In this document: positions 38,108 through 52,500 of the stretch, one piece after another
Layout: every line of letters starts with the position of its first letter
Position numbering within the stretch: position 1 is the stretch's first letter
NCBI GenBank assembly: GCA_038087015.1
Contig: JASBNA010000006.1
Span: forward strand, 310,001-374,000
Length of the DNA stretch: 64,000 bases
From: Cerrena zonata
Lineage: Eukaryota > Basidiomycota > Agaricomycetes > Polyporales > Cerrenaceae
Direction of reading: 5' to 3'
Notes under the pieces: model-generated
What the model was told of the DNA's origin: nothing
Seen by the model: the letters and a program-made list of their open reading frames with translations, nothing else
Databases searched by the model: none
Position numbers and translations under genes: made by a program

Positions 38108-38530
38108 TTTTAATAAGGCATGTCAACCTTGTTGTGGTGTTGTGTGTTCATGACACATTTTGATCGTACAGAGCTTCTCTTTGTATTGGTAACTACACGT
38201 GTATCAATCTATCAGGTTTTATTGTTGTTATTATTTGAAGGACTTTAGCAGACATATAGAACGAGATCTACTAACTGTAGTCCCGTCTCTTACTGACACA
38301 AAACTCTGATCTACTATTGTAAGTAGCAAGTCATGTATTAGCCTATACTCCTTGACCTAAGCATATTATATTACAAATTGAAAGCAAAGATATACAAGAC
38401 AGAAAACAACCAAGAAAGTCGACGCGCAACCGTGCCCGAAAAAAATGCATGAGTAGAGAAATGTACGAGTGAGGTGAGAGAATAGATCTAAGCAAGAGGG
38501 TATATCTAATGCGGGGGAGAAATAATTGCA
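38108..38530. other. Convergent intergenic region
   Basis: About 420 bp, A/T-rich, containing the 3' flanks of the WD40 gene and the MFS gene. Nothing else seen. Confidence 0.5.
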
Positions 38531-40824
38531 TCAATTGTCTGGTTGAGTCTCTTCAATGACTTTAGTTGGGTGTACTGGACGAGTGAGTAATGCAAATACT
38601 AAGGATATCACGACGAATCCTGCGGAGAGTAGATAAATAGCAGCAGGGAATGTGCCAACGGTTTTCATGAATGTTACACCATACAGCGACGGAGCTAACA
38701 GGGAAACACTGTTGAATTGCGACATTAATTAAATGAGAGACACAAAGAAAGAGTATGTACATACCCAACAGTTTGGACGATACCAATAGCGCCAAACAGT
38801 TTACCAGCCTCCAGACCGCCATTTGCGGTATAGATGCCAAGCGCCACGCTCTGTATGGCGGGCGAAAAAGCGGTCCCAAAACATACAACCCCGTTCAACG
38901 CGGTGTACATGAGGGCGCTAGGTGCAAATGGGATTAAAGCGAAAGGGATTATCGAAATTAGCAGCGAGACGCGAGAGATAGCCAAGTCGGCGGAGACAGA
39001 ATGGGGGAGAGATGAAGATTCCAATGAGGTATTACGTGAAGAGTCGGATTGGAGAGGTTCGGATTCTTCTGTCGGGAGGCTAATGGCAGGTTTGGGACGG
39101 TTCAGGGCAAGTGTAATGGCTAGAGAATGATGAGATAAGTTGAACCGAAGAGGAATATGAGGGGACAAACCTGGGAATATTAAGGATAAGAATACGGCTT
39201 TGACAGTACCTATTATACTAAGATAGTATCCGACCTGCAGGGGAGACTCATTTAAACGTCATATCGCAACATGGGCAGCGCGCGTCTTACCTGCTCCGTC
39301 GTCCATCTAAAGACAACCATCATATACTGCACTTCAAATTCCATTAATCCCTGGCACACGTCTTCAGCACCAAAAAAATAAGTTACGTAGAGAAAACTCA
39401 CGTAGACCGGCTGAGAGGCTGCTAAACTCAGAATAGCGAACGTTAGGCTCCAGTTCCTTAGCGACCAACGATCTTTGGCAGTCCATGAAGGCAAGAAAAC
39501 AGACAAAGGTGCGAAGAGGCCATAGATCCCTGAAAGCCAAGATGCAGATCCTGTCTCTCCGTCAACGGTCCTCTCATGATGAAGACGCTCGGCCTCTTGC
39601 ATGGCAGATTTAGAAAGCGATTCTGGTACCGCGAACCATACCATAGCGGAGACGAAGACGCGGACAAGGAACGACATGTAGAAGCTTGATAGAAGGCTGC
39701 CAGTGTGTCGAGTCAGTAATCCACCGATAGTTGGTCCTAGGGCCCCGCCAACCCAATTGACTCCTACTGCGATCGAAAATACCCGGGATCTATGGGAAAT
39801 AAGACTCAAGGTTGTGTATGAGAATGTGGAAGATAATTACCGTTCGTGAGGTTCAGTACAATCCGCCAGATACGCATGAAGTGCGCCTGAGATCCCCCCA
39901 GATCCGCCTATAGCCGTCTGCGGATAAGTCAATGGAAGGGTTGCCAACGGGTTCATTACGTACCACCCAAGAGGCCCGTGATGACAGAGCCCACAACGAG
40001 GAACCAATATCCGCCCGGCAGACGTTGAAACGACTTGGTCACGAAGATGAGCCAGAAGTCCTCGAAGAAAAAGGAAAGGGACATGATGCCAATGACAAAA
40101 ACTCGACCGCGGCGATCAGAGAACTGCCAGGACGTGTGAGTTGCATCGACTTGAGAGGAAATTATCTAACGACTCACAGAGCTTAGCCACGCAGCTGTGA
40201 CCACCCCTAGGATTCCACCTGTGAGGAGAATCGACAGCTGTAGCTTTGCGACGGTGGCCTGAACCACTGGGTCGGAAGCGCAAGGATCGTCTAATTCGAA
40301 GTGAGAAATAGTGGCCTTGAATAATAACATAGCATTGTATTCACCATTTCGTAAGGTCGAAACCAAGTTCTTGAAAGTGCGTATTGCCAGGTCCCCCTGC
40401 TCGACAGTACCTCGTGGGGTATGTGTTTCGCATACGAGTTTCGTGTATATGGCTATCTTGGGAGCCTGTTCGGCAGATGATGTAATTGTCAGCAAGGGTA
40501 TCAAGACCATGAACCTGTTCAACGTTCGTTCAGAATATTAATAACTGTATAGAGCCGATAGAAAACTTACCACCAAGGCGACGGTCGCTTCCACCAAGGT
40601 AATTCACGCCGACTCGGAGGTGTATGGTTTTCATGAGGGTGAAAACTTTCGTTGATTATTTCAGCGGTTTCTGCAGCTACTCCTGGGCCGTCCGGAAATG
40701 CAAGAGTGGTAGCGATGTGTGGAAGTGGATCGATAATGTCTTCAGTGCTACGCCCAGCGTCCAGAAGATCGGAAGGAGTGGGCTCAGCGGATCTAAGCGG
40801 CGCTGGCATATCTGATAGAGACAT
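38531..40824 (-). CDS. Major facilitator superfamily transporter
   Basis: Nine exons (40824-40571, 40514-40178, 40123-39964, 39907-39841, 39789-39402, 39326-39291, 39234-39171, 39119-38765, 38708-38531) encode 612 aa. The first 85 residues are cytosolic and end in WWKRPSPWW directly before the first membrane segment. An unusually large loop follows it (about residues 100-170, two cysteines). The MFS signature is present as FSDRRGRVFVIG after the second or third helix, and GALGPTIGGLLTRHTG is the fifth-helix antiporter-like motif. A central cytosolic loop of Ser/Glu-rich sequence separates the two six-helix halves. The large first loop recalls the proton-coupled folate-like or tetracycline-resistance-like branches of MFS, but the substrate cannot be deduced. 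All splice phases match. Confidence 0.88.
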
Positions 40825-41169
40825 GACCGGGTCTGTAGAGGGAGTGGATCCAATCTACTACACCTTGCGCATACCACTTTTAAAGCTTGCAGCTGAACCT
40901 AATCGCGGTCCCACTCGGGTGCTGCAACGGTTATAATAGTAGATGCCTTTCCGCAGGTGGTCAATATGAGAAGTGTGGACAGTATCAATCTGGTTCTAAG
41001 AAAATAGCGAGTGAGACGCTTGTCGGCCGATGTGCCGCTGTTGTTGCTAGATATGAATCTTGTGTATGAACGTCAAGTAGGGAGTAGCGTGCTCAACTGG
41101 ACAATACCTTGGAAGTAGTCTATTTACTCAGACTAATCGCTCCTTCACTATCTATCATCACCGTTGGTT

Positions 41170-41177
41170 TATAAAAG
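41170..41177 (+). promoter_or_regulatory. Candidate TATA box
   Basis: TATAAAAG is a near-perfect core element. The next ATG with an open frame of any size is at 41293, 116 bp further on; the F-box gene start is over 800 bp away. Confidence 0.4.
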
Positions 41178-41292
41178 GTGTCTACAGTCCCATCAAGGTT
41201 CATGACCTTTGTCGTTATTTTTCAATTCATTTTCAACAAAGAGCCAGACATAATCCTTCAATTAATTCCTTCCAACCGGTATCTATACACTC

Positions 41293-41427
41293 ATGGAAGG
41301 ACACATGTGGAACCTCCTGAGACACAATCAAACTTTACTTGAGCTGTTCCAGGTTGTTCCCACTGTGGTCTACTGCGGGCTACTTATCTTCACTCTATCG
41401 AGACAGGACTGTCTTCACCCCAGATAA
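41293..41427 (+). CDS. Candidate 44-aa peptide downstream of a TATA box
   Basis: An uninterrupted frame of 44 codons starting MEGHMWNLLRHNQTLLEL and containing the hydrophobic stretch VVPTVVYCGLLIFTL. It sits 116 bp downstream of a strong TATA element in a region otherwise empty. No family known. It might be the first exon of a longer gene or chance. Confidence 0.25.
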   Translation: MEGHMWNLLRHNQTLLELFQVVPTVVYCGLLIFTLSRQDCLHPR

Positions 41428-41990
41428 GCTACTCTGAATTCTTAAAGAGAACACTCTCCTCTCCTTTTTATAATCGACTGCATTGTCACTACGGTTTACA
41501 TCATGATGATCATCGGTATCCGAAAAAGGAAGCCCAAGTTTGTTTGAAGATGATTCGTAGTAGTTTCGATAATTGATGTCTTTACTAAGGGCGTAGCTAA
41601 AACTTTTTTTGTTAAACTGGGGTGTGTTTCGTTTTTACTAAATACACTACATACGTACTATAGTGGTCCATCGTGCAGTGTTCGTAGAAATTGATGGGTA
41701 ATGGAGAGCGCTTCATATACTTTCTGTACTTACATCCCCAATTTAGCTAGCACTGATCTATACAGTGACGACTCTCTAGAATGTATTACGACTTACGAGA
41801 GCTACGAGAGTTATACAGAAGATTGGGACTATCGCTATTGGGTTTCCTTTGGATTCTGAGCTTTATTTTCCAATCTCGGGCGCCTCTTGCAACCATCACC
41901 TGTTTCGGACCTTTTCGCTGATGTAGTACAACGCTCTCGTTCCGCATTTCAATACTTCTCAACCGCGAAGTACTTGGCGCAGCAGAGACT

Positions 41991-43913
41991 ATGTTGAATA
42001 TAGCATCAGATCAGGTATCTGCTCCTTACTAGCCCACCAAACGATTGTTATGCTCAGAAAACCTTCTCCAGCGCAGCGAAGATGATCGTCTGCCCATGGC
42101 TATGCGCATTCATTTCATTGCACTCGAATTGATCTTCGAGGCTACCCTGCCGCCTATGCCACTCGTGGACGCTTCGTTAAGCTATGGCCCTGAGTCCACG
42201 TGGGGAGAAAGGCTACGAACACAGAAGGCACTCACTCTTGTGTGCCGTAGCTGGCGAGTCGTAGCTGTCCAACTTCTTTATCAGGATATCGTCCTGCGCA
42301 GAGTCAGCCAGATTCCAGTCCTAGTCCGGTCGCTACGGGCAAATGAAGACCTTCAACATCTCATCAAACGCATTACTTTCGCGTGCTACGTACCGGAAGC
42401 ATGGGATGACGTTACGAGCCAATCTATTGCTCATCTAATGAATCTATGTCCGAACTTGAGGTCGATCAGCTTCTTCACGCCGTTCTCAGAATGGCTGAGT
42501 ACGGTACGGAAAGATGGTGCCATGGTCTTCGACCCCTATCCAACATTCATGAACCGAGCCTCCTCCATCACACATTTGGCTTTTTACGACCATCCGCTCT
42601 ATGCCAACCTTGCAAATATTGTCCCATACGAGCTTTTATCTCTGTTTCCCAATCTCACCAAGCTCGAGTTAATCACATACCCGTCCAGGGATCATTTTGT
42701 GGATAGGAGATTATATGACCTACACTTCGAATACCTCAAGGAATTAAACGTGCGCCCTCGTCAAGGTCCTATTCAGAGGGATTACTACGAAATGCTGAAG
42801 ACATGGCATATGCCTCGCCTGGAATACCTTTCGGCAGACTTTTGTATGCAGCCGCCTCGTTGCCGCCAATACGACCACCATGTGGCCTTTTTCGATAAGT
42901 TTGGACCCCAACTAAAACGTTTAAACATCGGGGCAGCTTTCTCACCGATGGCGAACCGCACTCACCAGGCGGATGATCCCTCTGTGATCACACCGCAGTC
43001 GGTTTTCTTTCGTAACTGCACCAACCTCCAGCACGCTATCATAGCGCTATGTGATGTAGAGAGTGTTGAACGCCATCCGAAGCGCCAATTCCTTCTAACG
43101 GACGAGTTTACAGCTTGGTTGGATATATGGGTTCCATCACATTATTTCGTCCGTGAAGCTGTTCCGGGATCGAGAGATAATGGGGATGACCCGGAAGTCA
43201 CTTGCCGGTATACTCATACGTTAGGGGAACGATATTCGAGACCCAACGTTCGCTTAATTGACCAAGCCCTTGCCAACTTCCCCGAGATCCCTGTTCAGTA
43301 TTCCCCAGACAGTATCGAGGAAGGCGACAAGTCAACGTACATCCATCATGTCTATGGGATATCCTTCGCACAATCACGACACTTCATCGTTCGTGAGGAA
43401 GAAGAATGGTACGACGGGATGTCCTCATACCGCTCACGGTATGGCCAGGTTGCCGAGTCGGAACTGTCTGACCAATCCGAGTCGTCTGTGTCTGACACGA
43501 GCGAGGAGGTTGAGATTCTACAGCGCGAAATAGCCTCTACATCACTCACAGAAAAAGAGAAAGAACGTGCATTTTTCGAAACTCCACAACCCGATCCCGA
43601 TCCCGAAGAAGGCAATGTCCTCATCTCTGAACCTTCTGATTCCGATTCCGACTCAGACGACGGTTACAGTCCAAGACATGCAGACTATGACTATGACTCT
43701 GACTGTGATTCCGATTTAGACTCGGACTTCACGTGGTGTTCTGGGGATTGGCAAATACACCAACAGGTCATTGATTCAGGAAGGGATAGTGATGACGCTA
43801 TGGAACTCACGGGTCTCAGTCACGGTTGGGTATGTCGTAGGGGGGACGTCAAGCAGGTCACTGAAGGAGAGGCGTTGGAGATTCATAGCAGGGTGATCGA
43901 GCAGAGTTCATAG
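41991..43913 (+). CDS. F-box-like protein with acidic C-terminal tail
   Basis: I propose exons 41991-42014 and 42072-43913 (57 bp intron), giving 621 aa; if the small first exon is wrong, translation would start at the ATG at 42096. The N-terminal region (FIALELIFEATLPPM, KALTLVCRSWRVVAVQLLYQ) is the mushroom F-box pattern with its usual Trp-Arg core. Leucine-rich segments follow: NLCPNLRSISFF, LSLFPNLTKLELITY and QLKRLNIGAAF. The last about 150 residues are strongly acidic and Ser-rich (SDSDSDDGYSP, DYDSDCDSDLDSD). A role as SCF-ligase substrate adaptor is inferred from family. The acidic tail is not usual for the family. Confidence 0.75.
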
Positions 43914-45627
43914 GGAGTGTGTGGTGGTAGTGGTTGAAGTGAGCATTCTTCACGTTGGCGAACTAGTTCATCGGTGAGCGATACTCTCAATTGAATCGCT
44001 ATATTCCAGTGTTATGTTTACCGATCATACATCACAGGCAAATTCCCAATGGTGCTACGACTTCATCAATAAGGCCAAGTCGGCCATGGCTACAACGGTA
44101 TTCTGTGACCAAGCCGTGATGTATTTGTATTTGTACGTTGCATTTGTTTCAGTTTTCGGTCGCTTTCTTTGTTTTTGCTGTCTCCGAGTCTCAGGATATC
44201 ATCGCAAGGTCTCTTCAATGTAAACCAAGCCTTCCTCATTTGTACTACTACATGTAAGTCTACCAATCACATGTACAATACTTAAGCTTTGCGCATCCTG
44301 CAAAGCTGCGACACAACAAAGGATTACCCAATTGTATACTAACAACCACTGCACACGAGTCCTTTTTACCCGCGACGAAACGGTTACCTTGTCTTCAGAA
44401 GACAGCTTAAAAGAAGCTATCGGATGCAGTGAGCGAACGGTTATTGTTCTTCTCAAACTCAATATACACTTTCTTTACACTTCGTCGTGTTTCAGGGTCT
44501 GATCTATGAACTGTCAATTGTGTTCTGGGTTCTTCATGACATCAGCTACCCCGTCAATTCTATCTCATGCCCCGCACCAACGGCTCAGAAGTTTCATTTC
44601 GGACGAAAGGTATAGTAGCGGCTATATGAGAACAATAAGACGGTAGGACAAGAAAACTCTATTATTTACATACGGTACAAAAAACACGATGCACGGAGGC
44701 TATAGTGATTTCAAAAGAGATGTCCTAGATGCTACTAAGGAAACTATAAATCGATATCGATGTACCAATTAAATCGTCACTGTTGTCTTATGCTACGCCA
44801 AGCGAAGGGAAGCTACACACTACAACACCAATAAAGTTAGAACAAAGGAGAAAGGAAGTTCGAATCGAAGGAAAGGTCGAAGGACTATTAGCATGCCAGT
44901 CAGGTGCGATAGGGGGGTAGAAATACATTTATCGTCACATCAATTGTAAAGTGGGACGTAGGGAGGTGAGGAGCAATAGTACTGCATGAGATGGAAGAAG
45001 TGAGGTACAATTAAGTGTAGCACAGTAATAACTAATAAAAAATTGCGGTATCAAGAAGTCAGAAGTGTCAAAAAAAAGTGTAGTTAATCTGGACAGGATC
45101 TGCCTGTGCGTAATTAGGGGATAATAAATCCAACAAGAAGGTTTTGTACACCGGGGGCCAGTACATCGGAGGGTAAACAGGGCAAAAAAATCCCAGGAGT
45201 TATCGTATAGTGGGAGTTATATGAGGAACCGGCCACGAACGAGTTAAGAATGACATATGTGACTGGAGGCAAATGACATGATACAGTGAACGAATATGCG
45301 TGTGTCCGTTCTTGAACGAACAAATCAAAGTTGAGCGTCGAGCGAGAGGTGCAGGTCGGAAAGTCGGGGCGAATGCGTGATTGTCGGTTGGGTATCAGCA
45401 GAGTGTAGATGGCATGAGTCAAGCGTTGATAGGGATGATAGGTAATGTTGACAATAGGCACGACAGAGGTGATAGACTCTGATGACAATTGACACTAGGT
45501 GCAGAGATACCTAATAGAGATGGTCTAAAGGCGCGAGAAGCGTTAGTTATAGTAAGCAACTGACAGCGGAGATCTACAAACTCACAAATGCGGTTATGGA
45601 GACTGAAATAAGCTCCTGGTTGATGTG
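43914..45627. other. Intergenic region
   Basis: 1.7 kb between the convergent F-box and kinase genes. Frames at 44014-44223 and 45114-45488 show no motif. Probably long 3' flanks; nothing else recognised. Confidence 0.5.
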
Positions 45628-47240
<1,613 letters not shown>

Positions 47241-47678
47241 GAACAAAGAGGAAGAGAATATGGTAGAGAGTAAAGAGCGGCGATGCCACTTATTGTCTAG
47301 GAGAACAAGAGATCCCAAATGCTGCTCCGGATGAATGTGAAATACCCCGATGCCGCTGCTCCGGCTAAGCGGTCCTCCCTCTAGAGCTTATCATTCCACC
47401 TGATGGCACGTGTTCCCTTCAATTGTTTTCTCCTGAGCCACCTAGCTGTATCTTCTATTACGTTCTTGCTCCTGAGAACTCAATTGAATTGTGTTGACGG
47501 ATGCGAATACAATGATACTCACAATCTCATACCCGAGTCACAACTCAGAGGAATTACTATATTAGGGTTCTGTGCAATTAGCGCTTGCGTGCCTGACCCA
47601 ATATTCCGTGGAGCGCCCGTCGGCCTCGGTGAAACATTTACTCTGGCTAGACCAGGTCTCACAACACTCAGTCCGACG
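47241..47678. promoter_or_regulatory. Divergent promoter region of kinase and macrodomain genes
   Basis: 438 bp between two divergent starts. A frame in phase with the macrodomain gene extends back to an ATG at 47403, so a longer N terminus for that gene is possible; the extension lacks similarity to macrodomain proteins. Confidence 0.45.
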
Positions 47679-48912
47679 ATGTTTGTAGATCTTTCAGCTA
47701 TACCGACCTTGTGTGAGCTCTACGCATCTGGTGCCCTCCGTGCTGTGGCAGCATCATTACCAGTAAACGCACGTTTCCCACCGTCACAGAGATTGCTTGA
47801 TCGTGTTTCACTCTAGTTAGTGTCTTCGATATTGGTTTCCAATGTATATCCAACATCCAGCTGAATTTGAAAAGTCAAGGTGATATTACGAAGGTCGAGG
47901 TTGATTCTATCGTCAATGCAGCGAAACGAAGTCTTCTAGGTGCCCACAGCCTTTTCCATCCGCTGGAACCCTTCTTGAATTCTAACATGATTGTTGGAAA
48001 TATTGACAGGTGGCGGCGGAGGTATGTGGCGCCCATCATGACCGGTGCTTGCGAATAGCTAAACCATGGCTATTAGTTGACGGAGCTATACACCAGGCCG
48101 CTGGTCCCAAACTTGTTGAAGAATGTGAGTAATTGCCTATAATTGCCAGTCATTCCAAGTACATCAGATGGCATTTCTGTCATCCATATCATTGATCCCG
48201 ACCAGGCGAGACCCTCGACGGATGTGAAACAGGTGATGCAAAGATCACTGCAGGTTACAATCTCCCCTCGTATGTTCAGCACCGTTCTCCTGTGCTCCTA
48301 GCAACAAATTGAAGCGTTCACATGTGTTGGATGCAATGCAGAAAACACGTCATACACACCGTCGGACCTGTCTACTCTCGTTCGCGAGCCGAACAATGTG
48401 CCCATCTATTAGCATCATGCTACAGAAGGAGTCTACAGATAGCGTCACAGCACTCATTGAAACACATAGTAAGTGTTCTAAATCACTCATTAATCATTAC
48501 TGCATTCCATACGTCGGGTCTTGAACATCCAATCAATGAGAACTGAGGAATGGTCTCTACTGTATTTGTGTCCTTAGGCTTTCCCGTCGATTTCCACCGG
48601 TATCTATGGGTATCCTGTACCTGATGCGACCCACATCGCGTTGAAGGAAACGCGGAAATTTCTCGACAGCGAGGACAGTGACAATGTAGGCAGGCTGTAC
48701 TGATGTGTTCTCATCGGGGATTAGCTCACGTAGTTTATTTTTATAGTTTGACCGTGTCATCTTCGTGGTGTTCTCGGATGAAGATATGGACGTATACCAG
48801 TGAGTGCCGTGGTACTTTATTTCTGATCTGTCACTCATGTAGACCTATTCGTTATTGCTCCATTTACAGAGAGCTCGTTCCCCTCTACTTCCCGCCCGAC
48901 GAGTCAGCGTGA
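47679..48912 (+). CDS. MacroD-type macrodomain protein (ADP-ribose / O-acetyl-ADP-ribose hydrolase family)
   Basis: Nine exons (47679-47815, 47875-47939, 48010-48021, 48077-48124, 48206-48269, 48342-48468, 48578-48685, 48747-48799, 48870-48912) encode 218 aa. The order of motifs is that of MacroD proteins: IPTLCELYASG, YQGDITKVEVDSIVNAAK, the glycine-rich loop GGGGVDGAIHQAAGP, CDTGDAK-like CETGDAKITAGYNLP, KHVIHTVGPVY, and FPSISTGIYGYP (153-164). The aspartate of GGGGVDG is kept. The NAAN motif reads NAAK (60-63), a change at a position usually Asn in active members. The family removes ADP-ribose from proteins or deacetylates O-acetyl-ADP-ribose. The glycine loop is split over three exons, one of them 12 nt. 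Confidence 0.88.
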
Positions 48913-49551
48913 TATATCAAGCTTGGAGGTACATTTTCCTGGAGGCTATTCTCTGAGACTGGGTTTAGGAATTATTTGTGCTATGGCTATCAACTGGAGG
49001 ACAGTCCAAGTCTGCATGTATTTTTAGTTTTCTGGGTTGACAACTAACAGCATTAGTACTCAGAAGAAGGATGGTACAAGACCCACTTCTGGCGATGATT
49101 TCTACCAAGAAAGTCTCACTAAGCCAAAATGGCTAGTGTACACTACGCAATGCTAGAATTATTCTGAGACTCTCGACGTGAGTCCTGGTGGGGCCTGGTG
49201 TGCTAGTGGTGATATCTTATCTTGGTCTGACTACGATCAGGCATCGCATCGTAATTTGAACACCGGGTGTGCCTGAAAAGGCAAGACTAGTTGTTTTAAG
49301 TTTACCGAAGTCGTAAAAGAATGTTTTGTACACCGCATAATTTAGTAAGATCGTACATGTATGGATAGGGAGATGAATGTTCGAGGAATATATACCCAAG
49401 AAAAGGATGCAGCTAACATGAGGATCATGAATCACCCGAAACCCGATCAGAGCCGGTCAAAAGTTGGCAGCCTGAGCTGGCAGCAGGGCCACAAAGGCCG
49501 CCGTCATAGTACAGAGTCCTGTACACAATTTGATGGTGTACCATACCCGTC
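48913..49551. other. Convergent intergenic region
   Basis: About 640 bp between the stops of the macrodomain gene and the channel gene. Short frames only, nothing recognised. Confidence 0.5.
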
Positions 49552-52500
49552 TTACAGGCTTTCATGTCGGAAGGATGACGGGTGCCCTGTCTCATTCCTC
49601 ATTCCTCTGGTTAGCATGAGTAAAAGGTTTTCAATCCTCGCTTGGCGTTCCTAGTTTGAAAACGATAGGTCAGAGCTTTGAAAAGTAGAACAAGTGTGAG
49701 AAACCTACCTGTAGCTCCTTCATCTCCTCCTTCAACCTATTGATAGGCATCCGCTTGATATCGTCCACGAGAGTCTCCACCCTCCGAATCCCAGCTTCAG
49801 CACTCGCACTGGCAGCGACGACTTTGTCTACTTGCGTGAGGGAGACGGAGATTTCTCTTCGGCCTGTGAATAATCGACTTAAGGGACTGCGGGGGCCAAC
49901 GGTTTGGATTTCGCCTGAAGTCGCTGAATCGATTGTAGGCAACGCAGATCTTCTGGGACGAGGAGAACCACTTGGAGACCCTGTTGTATGGTCTTGTTTG
50001 AAGCCCCGAGCGGATCGAGGTGTCTCTGGGGGATTCGCACCATTATAAGGTATACGGGATTCTGGTGGAGGCTGGGACCGGGATTCTCTGGGCCCTTCGA
50101 CAGAAATTGAAGGCGGTCTCATACTGTCCTGAGAGAATGCTGAGCGCAAGTTGGGACGATCCTGATCCTCTTCATCGGAGTCTGTAAACAGTCCATGGAA
50201 GGAGTGATTGTCTTCTACGTCGAAGATAGCCTCGTAGATATCTGTGCTACTGGAGCCCACAATATGTTCCAGGATAGGCATGTTCTTCATTTTGCGAGAG
50301 AATGAATTATAGGCGTCTGAGCCTTGTGCTCGCCACTTTTGTCCCACCCGAAGATAGCGTTCGTAGATGCCTATGATGATGAGTGTCGGGAAAGACTGTG
50401 CGTGATACATTGTAACAATCAGTAGGCTAGTCTCGAAGGACTAACTTTGGGCTTACCGTCAGTTTGATCAGGAATACATTTATCGAGTGTAATCTCCTTG
50501 GAGTTACGACAAAACTCAACGGCCAGAGAATGAGGAAGGCTAAAAGGTTGAATGGCGGCTGATAACTGAATAATGCATCCGATTTGACGCTTGATTGGAG
50601 AGGCATATCAGTAACGTTGTACTGACGAATTTTTTCCCTTTATACTCACCCTTCTATCGTAGTAATGGAGAATTGAAAGAGATACTGAGATAGGGTTGTA
50701 TGAGTACAAATTATCTCATCAGATTGATGTCAGTCTTACCTCTTGGTTTGCATTCTACCGGGGCAGGTTTGTGAGCAAGAGATATCAATCTTTTTAATGA
50801 GTATATATATAACGCACTGCATCGATCCTAGCAAACGTGTTCGACAGAATCGAAATGAGAACTTGCTAAAAATTAGTTAACAGTATACAATATTGTGGTT
50901 TGATACTTACTCGTAAGAAGCAATGTATTTGATAAGGCGGCGAAGCCTGTCATGAGGATTGGTCCGAATAATGGATGGAAACTAGAAGCTTGACCGAAGC
51001 TGAGGTACGTGTTTCCGAACCAGATTTGTACCATCAGCCAAGCGATTTTGCCTACACTCCATGTATCGGAAGCTGTTATGCGGACACGGATTAGATATAA
51101 TTATTTCTGGAGAATAATTTGTATGTTTACCTAGGCTGTGTAGCGTGAAGAGAAGTCCAGAGAAGCAGATTGCAGCGATCCCAATGAAGAAAATAAAATC
51201 TGCAATCATAGCACGGAGGGCACTTGAAGTACGTCAGCATCTGATATGCAAGATATCGTGATACTTACAGGACAACAACATTATTTGAAACTGCGAAAAA
51301 TGCCAATCTGTAGGAAGTTTAGTTAGTTATTCATATAATGATACTATACACCCTACCGCGGGAAGAGAATACAGGCACCGCAAGCAAGAACGTCGAATGC
51401 CATGTCCGAAGCGTCGACTGTGGAGACGAGATCAGTATAAAGAATAGACTTGCGCAATGCAAACCTACGATTATTCGATGAAAGCCCTTTGATCCGATAT
51501 CCAAGGTAAGCCAAGAAAATGAGGATAAACGACGTATCGAACACGTTCCAAAGCTGGATACTAAGTCAGCAACTTGATTGGAATCCAGATAGCTGGTACC
51601 TACGCTAGCAATGTAGACTTGCAGAGTATATAGCGTGAATTTGGATGCAACCGTCAGATATTAAATGCTCACTTTCCCAGCCATGCTCCCTCGAGGCTGT
51701 ATACTCCTCCAGCGCAAAAGCAGCGGCAAATATGATGAATAATAGTTCGAACCCATTCATATGCGCCAGATCTCTGGCTACGAAAGGGCACGATTAGAAC
51801 AAGTAAAGGTTAGTATGAACAACTCACTGGAAAGACATAATAGGAAAAGGAGGAGTAACGCTACAAAATTCAGGAATTCCAGAGTCGCGCCATATTTCGG
51901 AACTCGTAGCCGGTAATGATCGAGGAAAGGTGCTTTTAGGACATCATAGATTTCTATGAAACGTGGCTTGTAGTTGTCTGCAAGGACGGAACGATGAGAT
52001 GTCATAGAGAAGACTACTCGGCCAGTGTATATGTCATTGACGATTGTCTGAACCACTGGAGATGAGAGGAAGTGCTTAGATTCCGTGGCTATCGCCATCT
52101 AGAAAAGTTTTTTGGTCTTGATAAGTATGTTGGAGGCAACATGGAACGAGCAGAGATGTTTGTACCTCAAGGGCACATTGAGGCTCATGTAGATCTTCTT
52201 CACTAGTCACTAGTTCCCGTACTTCACTCATGATTTCAAGTGGGGCTCCCGCAAGTGGACTCCAGCTAGCGGCCAAGGTGGCAATTAGCTTCATTTGGTT
52301 CGTAGCAAAATGTCCAAGTAGTTTCATAGCTATGAGTTCGCAGAGACTGGCTCGAGATTGCATCACACCAGAATACGCAAGGCTGTCTTCGGCCTCACGA
52401 AGGAAGTGAGAACGCACAACAAAGCAAGCATAGACCACAGCCAAGTTATCCAGTTTCGCATATTTGAATACCAACGGTCTGACAACTGCGAAATTGATGT

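Larger units (their letters stand above)
40825..41990. other. Intergenic region with a TATA box and a small open frame
   Basis: About 1.2 kb between the divergent MFS and F-box genes. It contains TATAAAAG at 41170-41177 and the short frame at 41293-41427 listed separately; otherwise no feature. Confidence 0.5.

Noticed and set aside
42045..42095. Non-ATG (TTG) start of the second F-box protein
   Set aside because: Eukaryotic genes start at ATG; this stretch is better explained as the end of a 57 bp intron (42015-42071) followed by coding sequence.
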